NCBI GenBank assembly: GCA_964584325.1
Contig: CAZOZP010000091.1
Location: 1-9,866, forward strand
Length of the DNA: 9,866 nucleotides
Reading direction: 5' to 3'
From: CAZOZP01 sp964584325
Lineage (GTDB): Bacteria > Bacteroidota > Ignavibacteria > Ignavibacteriales > Melioribacteraceae
Shown here: positions 1 to 5,198 of the stretch, in pieces
Layout of the letters: every line of letters starts with the position of its first letter
Numbering within the stretch: position 1 is the stretch's first letter
Notes under the pieces: generated by a model
The model's database searches: none
The model's input: the letters and a program-made list of their open reading frames with translations, nothing else
What the model was told of the DNA's origin: nothing
Made by a program: the position numbers and the translations under genes

Positions 1-42
1 TACCATGTAACCTGTTTACCACATCATAAAACAACTGAGGAA

Positions 43-76
43 AAAACACAGGAGATGACATAATACGGTCATCTCC
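43..76 (-). terminator. Hairpin plus U-tract terminator
   Basis: An 8-bp perfect inverted repeat (GGAGATGA at 51-58, TCATCTCC at 69-76, 10-nt loop) includes the stop codon of the small minus-strand gene. Read on the minus strand, the stem is followed within 4 nt by a run of six T (41-46). A stem plus U-run is consistent with an intrinsic terminator. Confidence 0.5.
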
Positions 77-272
77 ACAGTAAATTATCTATTTCTTCAT
101 CAATACGGAACAAATCAGCCCTTAAACACTGATACTCCTCACTCTCAGCCCCTGTTTTTAAATTACAGAGTTGTTGATATTTTTCTTCAAATTCCTGTTC
201 AAGCTTCGTTATATCCTGATAATTTACCTGATTTTTCGATAAATTTATACCTTCTGAAGATAAAAGTTCCAT
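69..272 (-). CDS. Hypothetical 67-aa protein
   Basis: I do not recognise this protein. It is hydrophilic and rich in Glu, Gln and Leu, with a likely helical, possibly coiled-coil stretch over about residues 20-45, no membrane segment and only isolated cysteines (36, 49). The ATG at 272 is preceded by GGGAGTGG (279-286) at usable Shine-Dalgarno spacing, and a hairpin/U-tract terminator follows directly, so the gene has both ends of a transcription unit. Its upstream region is an unusually GC-rich foldable leader (299-382). It could be viral or host, because the proviral boundary is not visible. Being short and without a recognised family, it could still be spurious. Confidence 0.5.
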   Translation of the reverse strand: MELLSSEGINLSKNQVNYQDITKLEQEFEEKYQQLCNLKTGAESEEYQCLRADLFRIDEEIDNLLWR

Positions 273-298
273 TTAGCCCACTCCCAGTAGTGTGGTTA

Positions 299-382
299 GG
301 AGCAGAGGGGATGAAGTTTGATACCCGATTCCCCTTTCGCTCCGCTCTTCTATTCACGAATCCAGAGCGGATAATAGAAGAG
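299..382 (-). promoter_or_regulatory. Structured GC-rich leader, possible RNA element
   Basis: This 84-nt stretch is clearly more GC-rich than the AT-rich DNA around it and holds three inverted repeats. Repeat A is GGAGC (299-303) with GCTCC (339-343), enclosing GGGGA (307-311) with TCCCC (330-334). Repeat B is CTCTTCTATT (345-354) with AATAGAAGAG (373-382). Repeat C is CCGCTCT (342-348) with AGAGCGG (364-370). C shares bases with both A and B, so the stems are partly mutually exclusive. A TATA-like box on the minus strand (411-418) would put a start near 390, making this the 5' leader of the 67-aa gene. It is not a recognisable tRNA or known riboswitch. Confidence 0.4.
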
Positions 383-396
383 TTATAAGTTAACAC

Positions 397-791
397 TGCC
401 CTTGTGTTTTGATATACTTAGTTGATACTTTATCTATTTATATGTTTATGTTTTAGTCATCACTATCCTTTTTTCGTTAATATAACCCCCAATAATTCTT
501 ATTATTTACTTACTTTTTTTGTATCGTGAATTAAATCAATCTGTAAAAATACTTTAGTATTTTCATATATTTAAAGCTTTCTCAATCCTCTGTTATGCCA
601 GTAATCGATTTATATGCCTTCTTTCATGAAAAAGTATATGGGATTTCCAACTTCTTTTTGGATTTGCAGAAGTTAGAGAAAAACTAATTAAAAAAGTATT
701 ACTATCATTTATAAATGACTGTAAAATAAGGAAGGAGAATGCCCCGATACAGCTGGAGATCTTTTTTGAAAGTATTACTATACAATTATTT
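397..791. other. AT-rich region without a convincing gene
   Basis: No supportable intact gene was found. Visible items are an 8-bp AT-rich inverted repeat (AAAATACT 546-553, AGTATTTT 556-563), a 13-bp direct repeat (693-705 and 769-781), and a short plus-strand frame (739-795) described separately. This is where an attachment site beside the integrase might be expected. No tRNA T-arm or acceptor stem is visible. Confidence 0.5.
693..781. repeat. 13-bp direct repeat pair downstream of integrase
   Basis: AAAGTATTACTAT occurs at 693-705 and again at 769-781, spaced 76 bp, just beyond the 3' end of the integrase gene. The pair could be recombinase-related sites or the trace of a small local duplication. 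With only two copies in AT-rich DNA, chance is possible. Confidence 0.35.
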
Positions 792-795
792 TTAA
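739..795 (+). pseudogene. Possible transposase N-terminal remnant (18 codons)
   Basis: An ATG after AAGGAAGGAGA opens an 18-codon frame encoding MPRYSWRSFLKVLLYNYF. The pattern 'RYS...LKVLLYxY' resembles the start of the DUF772 domain of IS1182/IS5-like transposases. This is a family resemblance recalled, not searched. The frame stops immediately (TAA 793-795), overlapping the integrase stop on the other strand. No terminal inverted repeats or remaining transposase body were found. It may be a degraded insertion-sequence scrap or chance. Confidence 0.2.
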
Positions 796-1961
796 ATTTC
801 TTTAAGCCGGTCTTTACGATCCTTACCCCGCTCCAGAGCATCTAAACGTCTTCCCATGTCTTCAATTATCTTATCTTTCTGCTTATCCCTTTCTTCAAAT
901 TCTTTCAAGCGATCATCGGTCAGAACACGTGTTTCCAGGGGTTCTAATATCATTAAATGTGGAAGGGCTTTTAAATAAGCAGTACGCATCGTATCTTCAG
1001 AAGGCAACTTAAAATAAGCACCCTGCACCGCCGGTAAGACATGACCCATCATATACTCGATTTGACGGTATCCTAGTTCCGCTTCCATGATCAGGGAACC
1101 GAACCGGGAACGGAGGTTTTTAATATTAACCCGTTTATATTTCTTTATATCGTCTTTTGCGTAATCTCCTAAACCTAATCTTTCGTTTAAATCTTCAAAA
1201 TAGATATTAAAACTATTGCTGTTTATTTTCCGCCCCTTAACCCTGAATAAGTAATCATCACCGCTCATTGGGGGGTCTTTTCGGAGGTATTCAACTATTG
1301 CCCTGGTCGCTTCAGGGCTGCTGAAGGTCATGTATTCTATATCGTTTTTGTACCTTCCTTTTTCCCACTTTAAAACAATTTCCTGTTTATCAGCAATATT
1401 AATAAGTTGGTCTATATCAGATATGTCATTAAGGTATGTTCTGGTTTGGCTGTTAAAGGATTCAAGGAATTCACTTAATTTAAGATGAAGTATATCTCCT
1501 TTATGCAAACCTGATGCTGCAGCTAATAAAATTATGGCCTGGTATCGTATACTGGACTCGTTAAGGGCTTTCTTGATCTCATCTCTTGTTGATAAGTGTT
1601 CTATTTTAACCTGCTTTTTACGCTTTACCTTAATTGTAACATCAGGTATCCATTTAACATTTAATGTCTTATAAAACGTTTTTATACTGCTTAATATGGT
1701 TCTTTTTGTTTTATCACCCATTTCACGTGTTTTAAGCCATATTTTCAGTCTTTGAAATCTTTTTTTGATTTGTCGATCTTCCTCGTATATTCCTGCTCTT
1801 TCTTCGCTTATGGCTTCTTTTATTAGTTCTGTTGGTGTTAGTCCATCTCCACAGTTTTTAATATAATATTTAAGGTATCTTAGGTAGTTTATTTCTGTTT
1901 GTGGTGATATGTCACGTTCTAGGAAGAATTCCTGCACTTTTTCATCGTTGCGAAGATCCAT
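792..1961 (-). CDS. int: Tyrosine recombinase (proviral integrase), archaeal type
   Basis: A 389-aa site-specific recombinase expected to integrate and excise the provirus through a covalent 3'-phosphotyrosine intermediate. The N-terminal two-fifths (about residues 8-105) form a helical, basic SAM-like core-binding region. The catalytic half carries 'AASGLHKGDIL' (box I, about 148-158), the beta-hairpin lysine in 'RYKND' (K205), 'NLRSRFGS' (R284, with Lys in the HxxR His position), 'YMMGH' (H307) and 'GAYFKLP' (nucleophile Y316). Box I normally has Arg where His153 stands (codon CAT, one transition from CGT), which may impair catalysis. The C-terminal 35 residues are charged and probably coiled coil. 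The ATG at 1961 is chosen over GTG at 1964 because a TATA box at 1983-1990 predicts a near-leaderless transcript there. No strong Shine-Dalgarno is present. Confidence 0.9.
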   Translation of the reverse strand: MDLRNDEKVQEFFLERDISPQTEINYLRYLKYYIKNCGDGLTPTELIKEAISEERAGIYEEDRQIKKRFQRLKIWLKTREMGDKTKRTILSSIKTFYKTLNVKWIPDVTIKVKRKKQVKIEHLSTRDEIKKALNESSIRYQAIILLAAASGLHKGDILHLKLSEFLESFNSQTRTYLNDISDIDQLINIADKQEIVLKWEKGRYKNDIEYMTFSSPEATRAIVEYLRKDPPMSGDDYLFRVKGRKINSNSFNIYFEDLNERLGLGDYAKDDIKKYKRVNIKNLRSRFGSLIMEAELGYRQIEYMMGHVLPAVQGAYFKLPSEDTMRTAYLKALPHLMILEPLETRVLTDDRLKEFEERDKQKDKIIEDMGRRLDALERGKDRKDRLKEI

Positions 1962-1982
1962 CACTTGAAATTTATGTCTCAG

Positions 1983-1990
1983 TTATATTT
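1983..1990 (-). promoter_or_regulatory. TATA box of the integrase gene
   Basis: The minus strand reads AAATATAA here. Its centre lies about 25 nt before the integrase ATG at 1961, so transcription would begin at or within a few bases of the start codon. This predicts a leaderless mRNA and fits the missing Shine-Dalgarno sequence. Confidence 0.5.
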
Positions 1991-2015
1991 ATGAGTTTCT
2001 AAATTTTTGTGTGAT

Positions 2016-2066
2016 TATTAGTTTAAACTGTCTTTTATTGTGGTGGAATGGTTGTTTAAACTAATA
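2016..2066. repeat. 13-bp inverted repeat in int/operon divergent region
   Basis: TATTAGTTTAAAC (2016-2028) is perfectly inverted as GTTTAAACTAATA (2054-2066) with a 25-nt spacer. It sits between the integrase promoter and the rightward operon promoter. It could bind a regulator of the divergent promoters or serve as integrase/excision-factor sites. Arm spacing centre to centre is 38 bp, close to 3.6 helical turns. Confidence 0.5.
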
Positions 2067-2080
2067 GTTACTCTTTTTAG

Positions 2081-2137
2081 GTGTTCCTTAATCCCTCATC
2101 GATTCCTAAGTGTTCCTACCTGTCACAAATTGTGACA
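2081..2137. promoter_or_regulatory. Putative operator cluster: TTCCT repeats and TGTCACAA palindrome
   Basis: TTCCT followed by T or A occurs three times (2084-2088, 2103-2107, 2113-2117). The outer copies share the longer GTGTTCCT. Immediately after is TGTCACAAATTGTGACA (2121-2137), a perfect 8-bp palindrome around one base, typical of a homodimeric regulator site. It lies about 40 bp upstream of the operon TATA box, where an archaeal activator or repressor could act. Confidence 0.45.
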
Positions 2138-2174
2138 CCTTCAGAATATTTTTTTAATGAAGATAACCCAAACA

Positions 2175-2182
2175 TTTATATA
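2175..2182 (+). promoter_or_regulatory. TATA box of the acidic-protein operon
   Basis: TTTATATA, preceded by purine-rich AACCCAAACA as a possible BRE, predicts transcription start near 2203-2206. That leaves a leader of about 35 nt containing two GGTGA motifs before the ATG at 2241. Confidence 0.6.
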
Positions 2183-2240
2183 TAAGTTAATACAATGTAT
2201 AACTAACAAGAGTAAAAGGTGACAAAAAAGGTGACAAAAA

Positions 2241-2471
2241 ATGAACGGAAAAATATGCTTTGCAATACAGGACAAAAATGTCGAAATCGTAGTCGAAAAC
2301 TCAAAAATTGTAGAACACAAAATCGAAACTGTAGAAAAAGAAAATCAGTTCACAAAAATAAGTTACTTCAACAGTGACGGTTCAGATATGACAGATACTG
2401 AATATGATCAGTTTTATGATGAAAACACTGAATTAATAGAACTTTTAGCAGATTTAGAAGTCTTATTCTAA
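2241..2471 (+). CDS. Hypothetical acidic 76-aa protein, first gene of operon
   Basis: Unrecognised. The N-terminal half alternates hydrophobic and charged residues (beta-like, about residues 3-45) and the C-terminal 25 residues are strongly acidic and helical. By hand count there are about 18 acidic and 6 basic residues. The ATG at 2241 is supported by GGTGA at 2230-2234 (6-nt spacing). A second GGTGA at 2218-2222 belongs to a tandem repeat of GTGACAAAAAAG-like sequence, which could boost or modulate initiation. It is the first gene of a three-gene operon reading away from the integrase, with the next start 27 nt downstream. Early regulatory or host-takeover functions are typical for such positions, but no function can be assigned. 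Confidence 0.75.
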   Translation: MNGKICFAIQDKNVEIVVENSKIVEHKIETVEKENQFTKISYFNSDGSDMTDTEYDQFYDENTELIELLADLEVLF

Positions 2472-2498
2472 AATCTCTTTTTTTTAGAGGTGAAACAG

Positions 2499-2870
2499 AT
2501 GAGTGAACTTGTTTACAAAGAATTAAGAAAAATTATCGACACTGAATTAATTGAAATTGTTGAAATCAAAACAAGGAAAGAAAATAAAGAGTATAAATTC
2601 AAAACAACAGCTGTAATGGGAGATAAAGAAGAAATAGACATCTACACTGACAAACAAGATTACACAATTAAAATAAAAGACATACAAGCAATAAAATTCA
2701 TTGAAGAAAGAATATTGAAAATACGAATTGAAAATGAATGTCAAATCGAAGGTTTATACCTTGAATCCTTAGATAAGAATGTTAAATCGCATGGTAATAG
2801 TGGACGGGTGAACGTTCCTGTTTCATGGGTAGGTAAACGTGTTAAAGTGGTTCTTCTCGAACCACTCTAA
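2499..2870 (+). CDS. DUF2080-domain protein with long N-terminal extension
   Basis: A 123-aa protein. Residues about 94-123, with 'HGNSGRVNVPVSWVGK' and 'VKVVLLEPL', match the small methanogen DUF2080 family, whose beta-rich core resembles AbrB-type DNA-binding swapped hairpins. The usual DUF2080 protein is about 60 aa. Here an extra 90 residues of Lys/Glu-rich, beta-alternating sequence precede the domain, and I do not recognise them. The ATG at 2499 is preferred over an in-frame GTG at 2490 because the Shine-Dalgarno AGAGGTGA (2486-2493) overlaps that GTG and is 5 nt from the ATG. The next gene uses the same motif and spacing. A second, short DUF2080 gene lies at 5487. A DNA-binding regulator is the best inference; the label 'transposon-encoded' often attached to this family is not supported here. 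Confidence 0.75.
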   Translation: MSELVYKELRKIIDTELIEIVEIKTRKENKEYKFKTTAVMGDKEEIDIYTDKQDYTIKIKDIQAIKFIEERILKIRIENECQIEGLYLESLDKNVKSHGNSGRVNVPVSWVGKRVKVVLLEPL

Positions 2871-2894
2871 ATATTTAGTTAAGAGGTGAATAAG

Positions 2895-3470
2895 ATGGAA
2901 ACAAAAAGTTATACTCATTCAAGAGTTGTAAGTGACTATGAATGTGAAAATAGAACATTAGAAAGTAATGAAATCTGTCAAATAGAAGCTGAAGAACATG
3001 ATGAAAAACTTTTCGAGGAAATAACCGCTACCTTTGGGGATGGTTGGACTCTAGAATACGATAATAACCAATCAGGAACTACTTGTTATGCACAATTTCT
3101 TATAGCTGACGATGCCTGGGCAGATATAGGTATCAGTTTCTATGAGGATGGTTCAGTGTATAATGATGCTCGGACATTTTATTACAATGCATCAAGTTTA
3201 GAAGATTTCAAAGAAAATCTCACAGTACTATATGAAGAAAACGTAGTTAAAATCATGAAACTGTTAGCTGAACGAGTTAAAAATCAAAAATATGATGCAG
3301 TTGATGTATCATACGAGCTCAATGAAATATTTGATTTTGATTTAGACAGTGAATACAGTGAAGATCGTAGAATAATAAAAGCAATTCTACGTAATCTTGA
3401 TGAAGATATAATTGAAGATATTGATAAATATTTAGACAAAAATTCAGTTTACATGAAATCTTTGAATTAA
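2895..3470 (+). CDS. Hypothetical strongly acidic 191-aa protein
   Basis: Unrecognised. Residues about 40-100 look like an alpha/beta fold ('FGDGWTLEYD', 'AQFLIADDAWADIGISFYEDG'). Residues about 102-191 are mostly helical with acidic blocks such as 'EIFDFDLDSEYSED' and 'LDEDIIEDIDKYLD'. By hand count there are roughly 45 Asp/Glu against 18 Lys/Arg, a very negative protein. Viral proteins of this kind include DNA mimics that block restriction or nucleoid proteins (Ocr and ArdA types), but I see no specific motif of those families. ATG 2895 follows AGAGGTGA (2882-2889) by 5 nt. It is the last gene of the operon, followed by T-tract and hairpin terminators. Confidence 0.75.
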   Translation: METKSYTHSRVVSDYECENRTLESNEICQIEAEEHDEKLFEEITATFGDGWTLEYDNNQSGTTCYAQFLIADDAWADIGISFYEDGSVYNDARTFYYNASSLEDFKENLTVLYEENVVKIMKLLAERVKNQKYDAVDVSYELNEIFDFDLDSEYSEDRRIIKAILRNLDEDIIEDIDKYLDKNSVYMKSLN

Positions 3471-3489
3471 ATTTCTTGAACCACCCTAA

Positions 3490-3555
3490 TTTTTTTTTAC
3501 CTTATTTTTTTCTACTGTAGAAAAAAGAGTAGGAATAGGTATAAAATTATACCTA
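3490..3555. terminator. Stacked bidirectional terminator between convergent genes
   Basis: Three elements occupy the gap between the acidic-protein operon and the endoisopeptidase gene. They are a T9 run (3490-3498), a 10-bp perfect palindrome around one base (3506-3515 with 3517-3526, core CTACTGTAG, ending in A6/T6), and a 9-bp hairpin TAGGTATAA (3536-3544) with TTATACCTA (3547-3555). The plus-strand T runs can end the operon. On the minus strand the last hairpin and the T6 after it can end the lysis transcript. Confidence 0.65.
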
Positions 3556-3566
3556 AAAATAGACCT

Positions 3567-4460
3567 TTATTTGCTTATTACAATAATAGAAGCTGATGAA
3601 ACCTTACGTATCCTCTCTCTAATGTCTGCTAATGTTACAGTCCGTTTACCATATGATGGATCACCTAAGTAAGCCTTTCCACCAGTAATATCAAGTCCAT
3701 AGAGAAGTACATAGTGTTCCCCACCATTTGGATGTATCCAGCTCTGCACCCTCAGAACAACCGGGTATCCTTTACTAAGATATCCCTTGAGTGTTTCCCA
3801 GCTACTAAAACCTTCACTACGTGCCTTAAAACTAGTACCATACGTGCTGTTAATCACCTTTATAACATTGACCATGTTCTCCACACTGGTCCCGGCGGTG
3901 CTGGTTGTCCCTGCCTTCCGTCCTATCCAAATTTCATCAACATTTAGGCCATAATGCGATAAAGCCATCTTCAACGATGAAGGACCACATGTATAAGCAG
4001 TGTCCTGCCTATCCTCAGCGTAACTAATAGTAACAACACCATTAGAAGTTGTATTTTTGGCGCTGGTTGATGTACTATTGTAACTTACAAGCCCAGTAAG
4101 TGTCTGCAAGTAGAATACACCGTCCTGAGCTATTCCTACGATGCCCTGGAAACAATTTGTAACCTTTGTACTTACACTTTCAAACTTACCATCCACAGCC
4201 AGATTAGTACCAATACACTTTTTACTAATCCCTTTCGTGTTGAACATGTCTTGTATATCCTTGATTATTTCTCCCTGTGTTTGTGGGCCAGGATCACCAT
4301 CAACGACTATTTCTTTATCATTTTGGTATCTTTTAATAACTCTTATAGTGTAAGGCCCCTTATTACCATCAACCGCCAGGACGGTCTTTAATTCCTTTAC
4401 GCTGTACCCGAACAGGTTTAAAAAGGTCTGTATAAATTTAGTATCGATTTGTATTGCCAT
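3567..4460 (-). CDS. Pseudomurein endoisopeptidase-like C39 cysteine peptidase (viral endolysin)
   Basis: A 297-aa lytic enzyme expected to cut peptide cross-bridges of pseudomurein and release virions. The C-terminal domain (about 143-297) is papain-like C39: 'YTCGPSSLKMAL' (nucleophile Cys158), 'GGEHYVLLYG' (His249) and 'LGDPSYG' (Asp267), the Cys-His-Asp triad known from PeiP and PeiW. The N-terminal half holds PG_binding_1-like repeats, 'LAVDGNKGPYT' (28-38), 'VVDGDPGPQT' (52-61) and a weaker third (about 87-120), followed by a Ser/Thr/Asn linker (128-141). No pseudomurein-binding repeat is evident, so the wall-anchoring module differs from what is usual in PeiW/PeiP. There is no signal peptide, consistent with export through a holin. 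The ATG at 4460 follows GGAGGA inside the end of the upstream gene. Last gene of the lysis module. Confidence 0.88.
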   Translation of the reverse strand: MAIQIDTKFIQTFLNLFGYSVKELKTVLAVDGNKGPYTIRVIKRYQNDKEIVVDGDPGPQTQGEIIKDIQDMFNTKGISKKCIGTNLAVDGKFESVSTKVTNCFQGIVGIAQDGVFYLQTLTGLVSYNSTSTSAKNTTSNGVVTISYAEDRQDTAYTCGPSSLKMALSHYGLNVDEIWIGRKAGTTSTAGTSVENMVNVIKVINSTYGTSFKARSEGFSSWETLKGYLSKGYPVVLRVQSWIHPNGGEHYVLLYGLDITGGKAYLGDPSYGKRTVTLADIRERIRKVSSASIIVISK

Positions 4461-4463
4461 GTT

Positions 4464-4571
4464 CTAAAATCCTCCGAATGTTTTAAATAATAATCTAAGA
4501 ACTAATATAACAATTAAAGCACTTGCAAACCATAAACCCATCCGTATAAGTCCCCAGAGTAAAGCATTCAC
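4464..4571 (-). CDS. 35-aa single-span membrane protein, holin candidate
   Basis: A tiny protein with one hydrophobic segment at about residues 11-25 (sequence around 'MGLWFASALIVILVL'), preceded by Arg10 and followed by Arg26 and Lys30. The GTG start at 4571 is supported by a full GGAGGTGA Shine-Dalgarno (4576-4583) inside the upstream gene. The upstream TGA overlaps this GTG as GTGA, and the endopeptidase ATG follows only 3 nt after this TAG, so three genes are translationally coupled. A single-span peptide directly before a leaderless endolysin is what a holin or lysis-assisting membrane protein would look like. The identification rests on position and topology, not on recognised homology. 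A pinholin-like or antiholin role is equally possible. Confidence 0.65.
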   Translation of the reverse strand: MNALLWGLIRMGLWFASALIVILVLRLLFKTFGGF

Positions 4572-4795
4572 TGTTTCACCTCCACCCTTAGAGTGTTACC
4601 CGCTCGGTGCTCATAAACCAGGCCAGGGAAATGTTCATCAAGATCATCACATAACCGTCCCATACGTTCCACTGCTCCCGGCGACGCGGGTAAGACTGGT
4701 TTAATATACAAACAGTTGCAAGACACCCAATAAACCGTTAGGTGTTTATTACTGGTTGTTAGGTCGTATAATCTTTTTATATCGCTTAATACCAT
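4568..4795 (-). CDS. Hypothetical 75-aa protein of the lysis module
   Basis: Unrecognised soluble protein. It begins with a helix ('MVLSDIKRLYDL'), then a beta-type stretch ('HLTVYWVSCNCLYIKPVLP', two Cys), a helix ('GAVERMGRLCDDLDEHF') and a final strand ending 'LRVEVKQ'. The pattern suggests a small alpha/beta, possibly ferredoxin-like, fold. The ATG at 4795 is chosen over GTG at 4798 because GGAGAG ends only a few bases before it. Its stop overlaps the start of the holin candidate, and its last codons carry that gene's Shine-Dalgarno. Close coupling suggests a role in, or control of, lysis, such as an inhibitor or chaperone of the membrane protein. That is inference from position only. Confidence 0.7.
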   Translation of the reverse strand: MVLSDIKRLYDLTTSNKHLTVYWVSCNCLYIKPVLPASPGAVERMGRLCDDLDEHFPGLVYEHRAGNTLRVEVKQ

Positions 4796-4815
4796 CACTC
4801 TCCAACTTATTTTAA

Positions 4816-5034
4816 TTATCCAATGAGCTTAACACGTCCCCAATACTTAGCATTCTCTAACTGTTCCTTTGTTGGTTTCCGGTTCATCTTTCTTGGAGTA
4901 GAAACCTTACCTTTATGCTTTGGACAACACTTAGAACATAAAATAGGTTTGTCCTCGTAATTATGGGGCCAACAACAGGCAGAAGTCGCCGTATTATCGA
5001 TATAACCACATTTTTCACATACAAATAACGGCAT
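4816..5034 (-). CDS. Small zinc-ribbon protein (72 aa)
   Basis: Starts 'MPLFVCEKCG' with a second knuckle 'ILCSKCCPKHKGK'. Cys6, Cys9, Cys33 and Cys36 are the likely zinc ligands, with additional Cys at 20, 21 and 37. The basic C-terminal tail (residues 38-72) could contact nucleic acid. Small proteins beginning MPLF-x-C-xx-C are common in phage and bacterial genomes with no established role. A longer in-frame start at 5118 is rejected because AAAGGAGAT sits 6 nt before ATG 5034, and a TATA box and palindrome lie within the extended reading frame. The next gene, the 75-aa protein, starts 20 nt downstream, so this is probably the first gene of the lysis transcript. Confidence 0.75.
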   Translation of the reverse strand: MPLFVCEKCGYIDNTATSACCWPHNYEDKPILCSKCCPKHKGKVSTPRKMNRKPTKEQLENAKYWGRVKLIG

Positions 5035-5054
5035 AAAAATATCTCCTTTTGGAT

Positions 5055-5086
5055 GAAACCTTTTAAAGGTTTCAAATTGTATAAAT
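5055..5086 (-). promoter_or_regulatory. Promoter with start-site palindrome before the zinc-ribbon/lysis genes
   Basis: The minus strand has a TATA-like ATTTATAC (5079-5086). About 25 nt downstream, at the predicted start near 5058, lies a perfect palindrome GAAACCTTT-T-AAAGGTTTC (5055-5073). A dimeric repressor bound there would block initiation. Alternatively it could form a hairpin at the 5' end of the mRNA. Confidence 0.5.
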
Positions 5087-5126
5087 CGGCCCATCGTCCC
5101 ACCAGGGGGACATCCCACCCCACCCT

Positions 5127-5198
5127 GAAAAAAAATTATCAGGAGAAAAAAAGTAGAATTTCTGAAAATGTAAAAAAAAATAAGTTTTAAAAAGATAG
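5127..5198 (-). terminator. U-rich terminator region after the pilin-like gene
   Basis: Immediately downstream of the pilin-like gene the minus strand carries T runs of nine (about 5174-5182), seven (about 5145-5151) and eight (about 5130-5137) with little hairpin potential. Euryarchaeal termination commonly uses such U-rich tracts. Confidence 0.45.

Noticed and set aside
300..372. Possible tRNA gene or tRNA fragment (attachment site)
   Set aside because: GC-rich with stems, but there is no TTCRANY T-loop with a 5-bp stem, no 7-bp acceptor and no anticodon arm on either strand.
199..396. 65-codon minus-strand open frame across the GC-rich leader
   Set aside because: It overlaps the better-supported 67-aa gene in another frame and runs through strong inverted repeats. 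No Shine-Dalgarno or family pattern.
593..841. 82-codon minus-strand frame overlapping the integrase end
   Set aside because: It is out of frame with the integrase, begins inside it, and has low-complexity Ser/Phe/Ile composition typical of AT-rich shadow frames.
2547..2744. Minus-strand Phe/Tyr-rich frame opposite the DUF2080 fusion gene
   Set aside because: It is the antisense shadow of a Lys/Glu-rich gene; no initiation signals.
5035..5118. N-terminal extension of the zinc-ribbon gene (MGCPPGG...)
   Set aside because: The extension covers a TATA box and palindrome, and the internal ATG 5034 has AAAGGAGAT at ideal spacing.
4884..5123. Alternative 79-codon frame over the zinc-ribbon gene
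   Set aside because: It lacks a Shine-Dalgarno, while the zinc-ribbon frame has one plus paired CxxC motifs.
5092..5128. G-quadruplex on the minus strand (several GGG runs)
   Set aside because: Three close G-runs are present, but the fourth is about 13 nt away past a C-run that could pair with the G-runs, so a hairpin is at least as likely.
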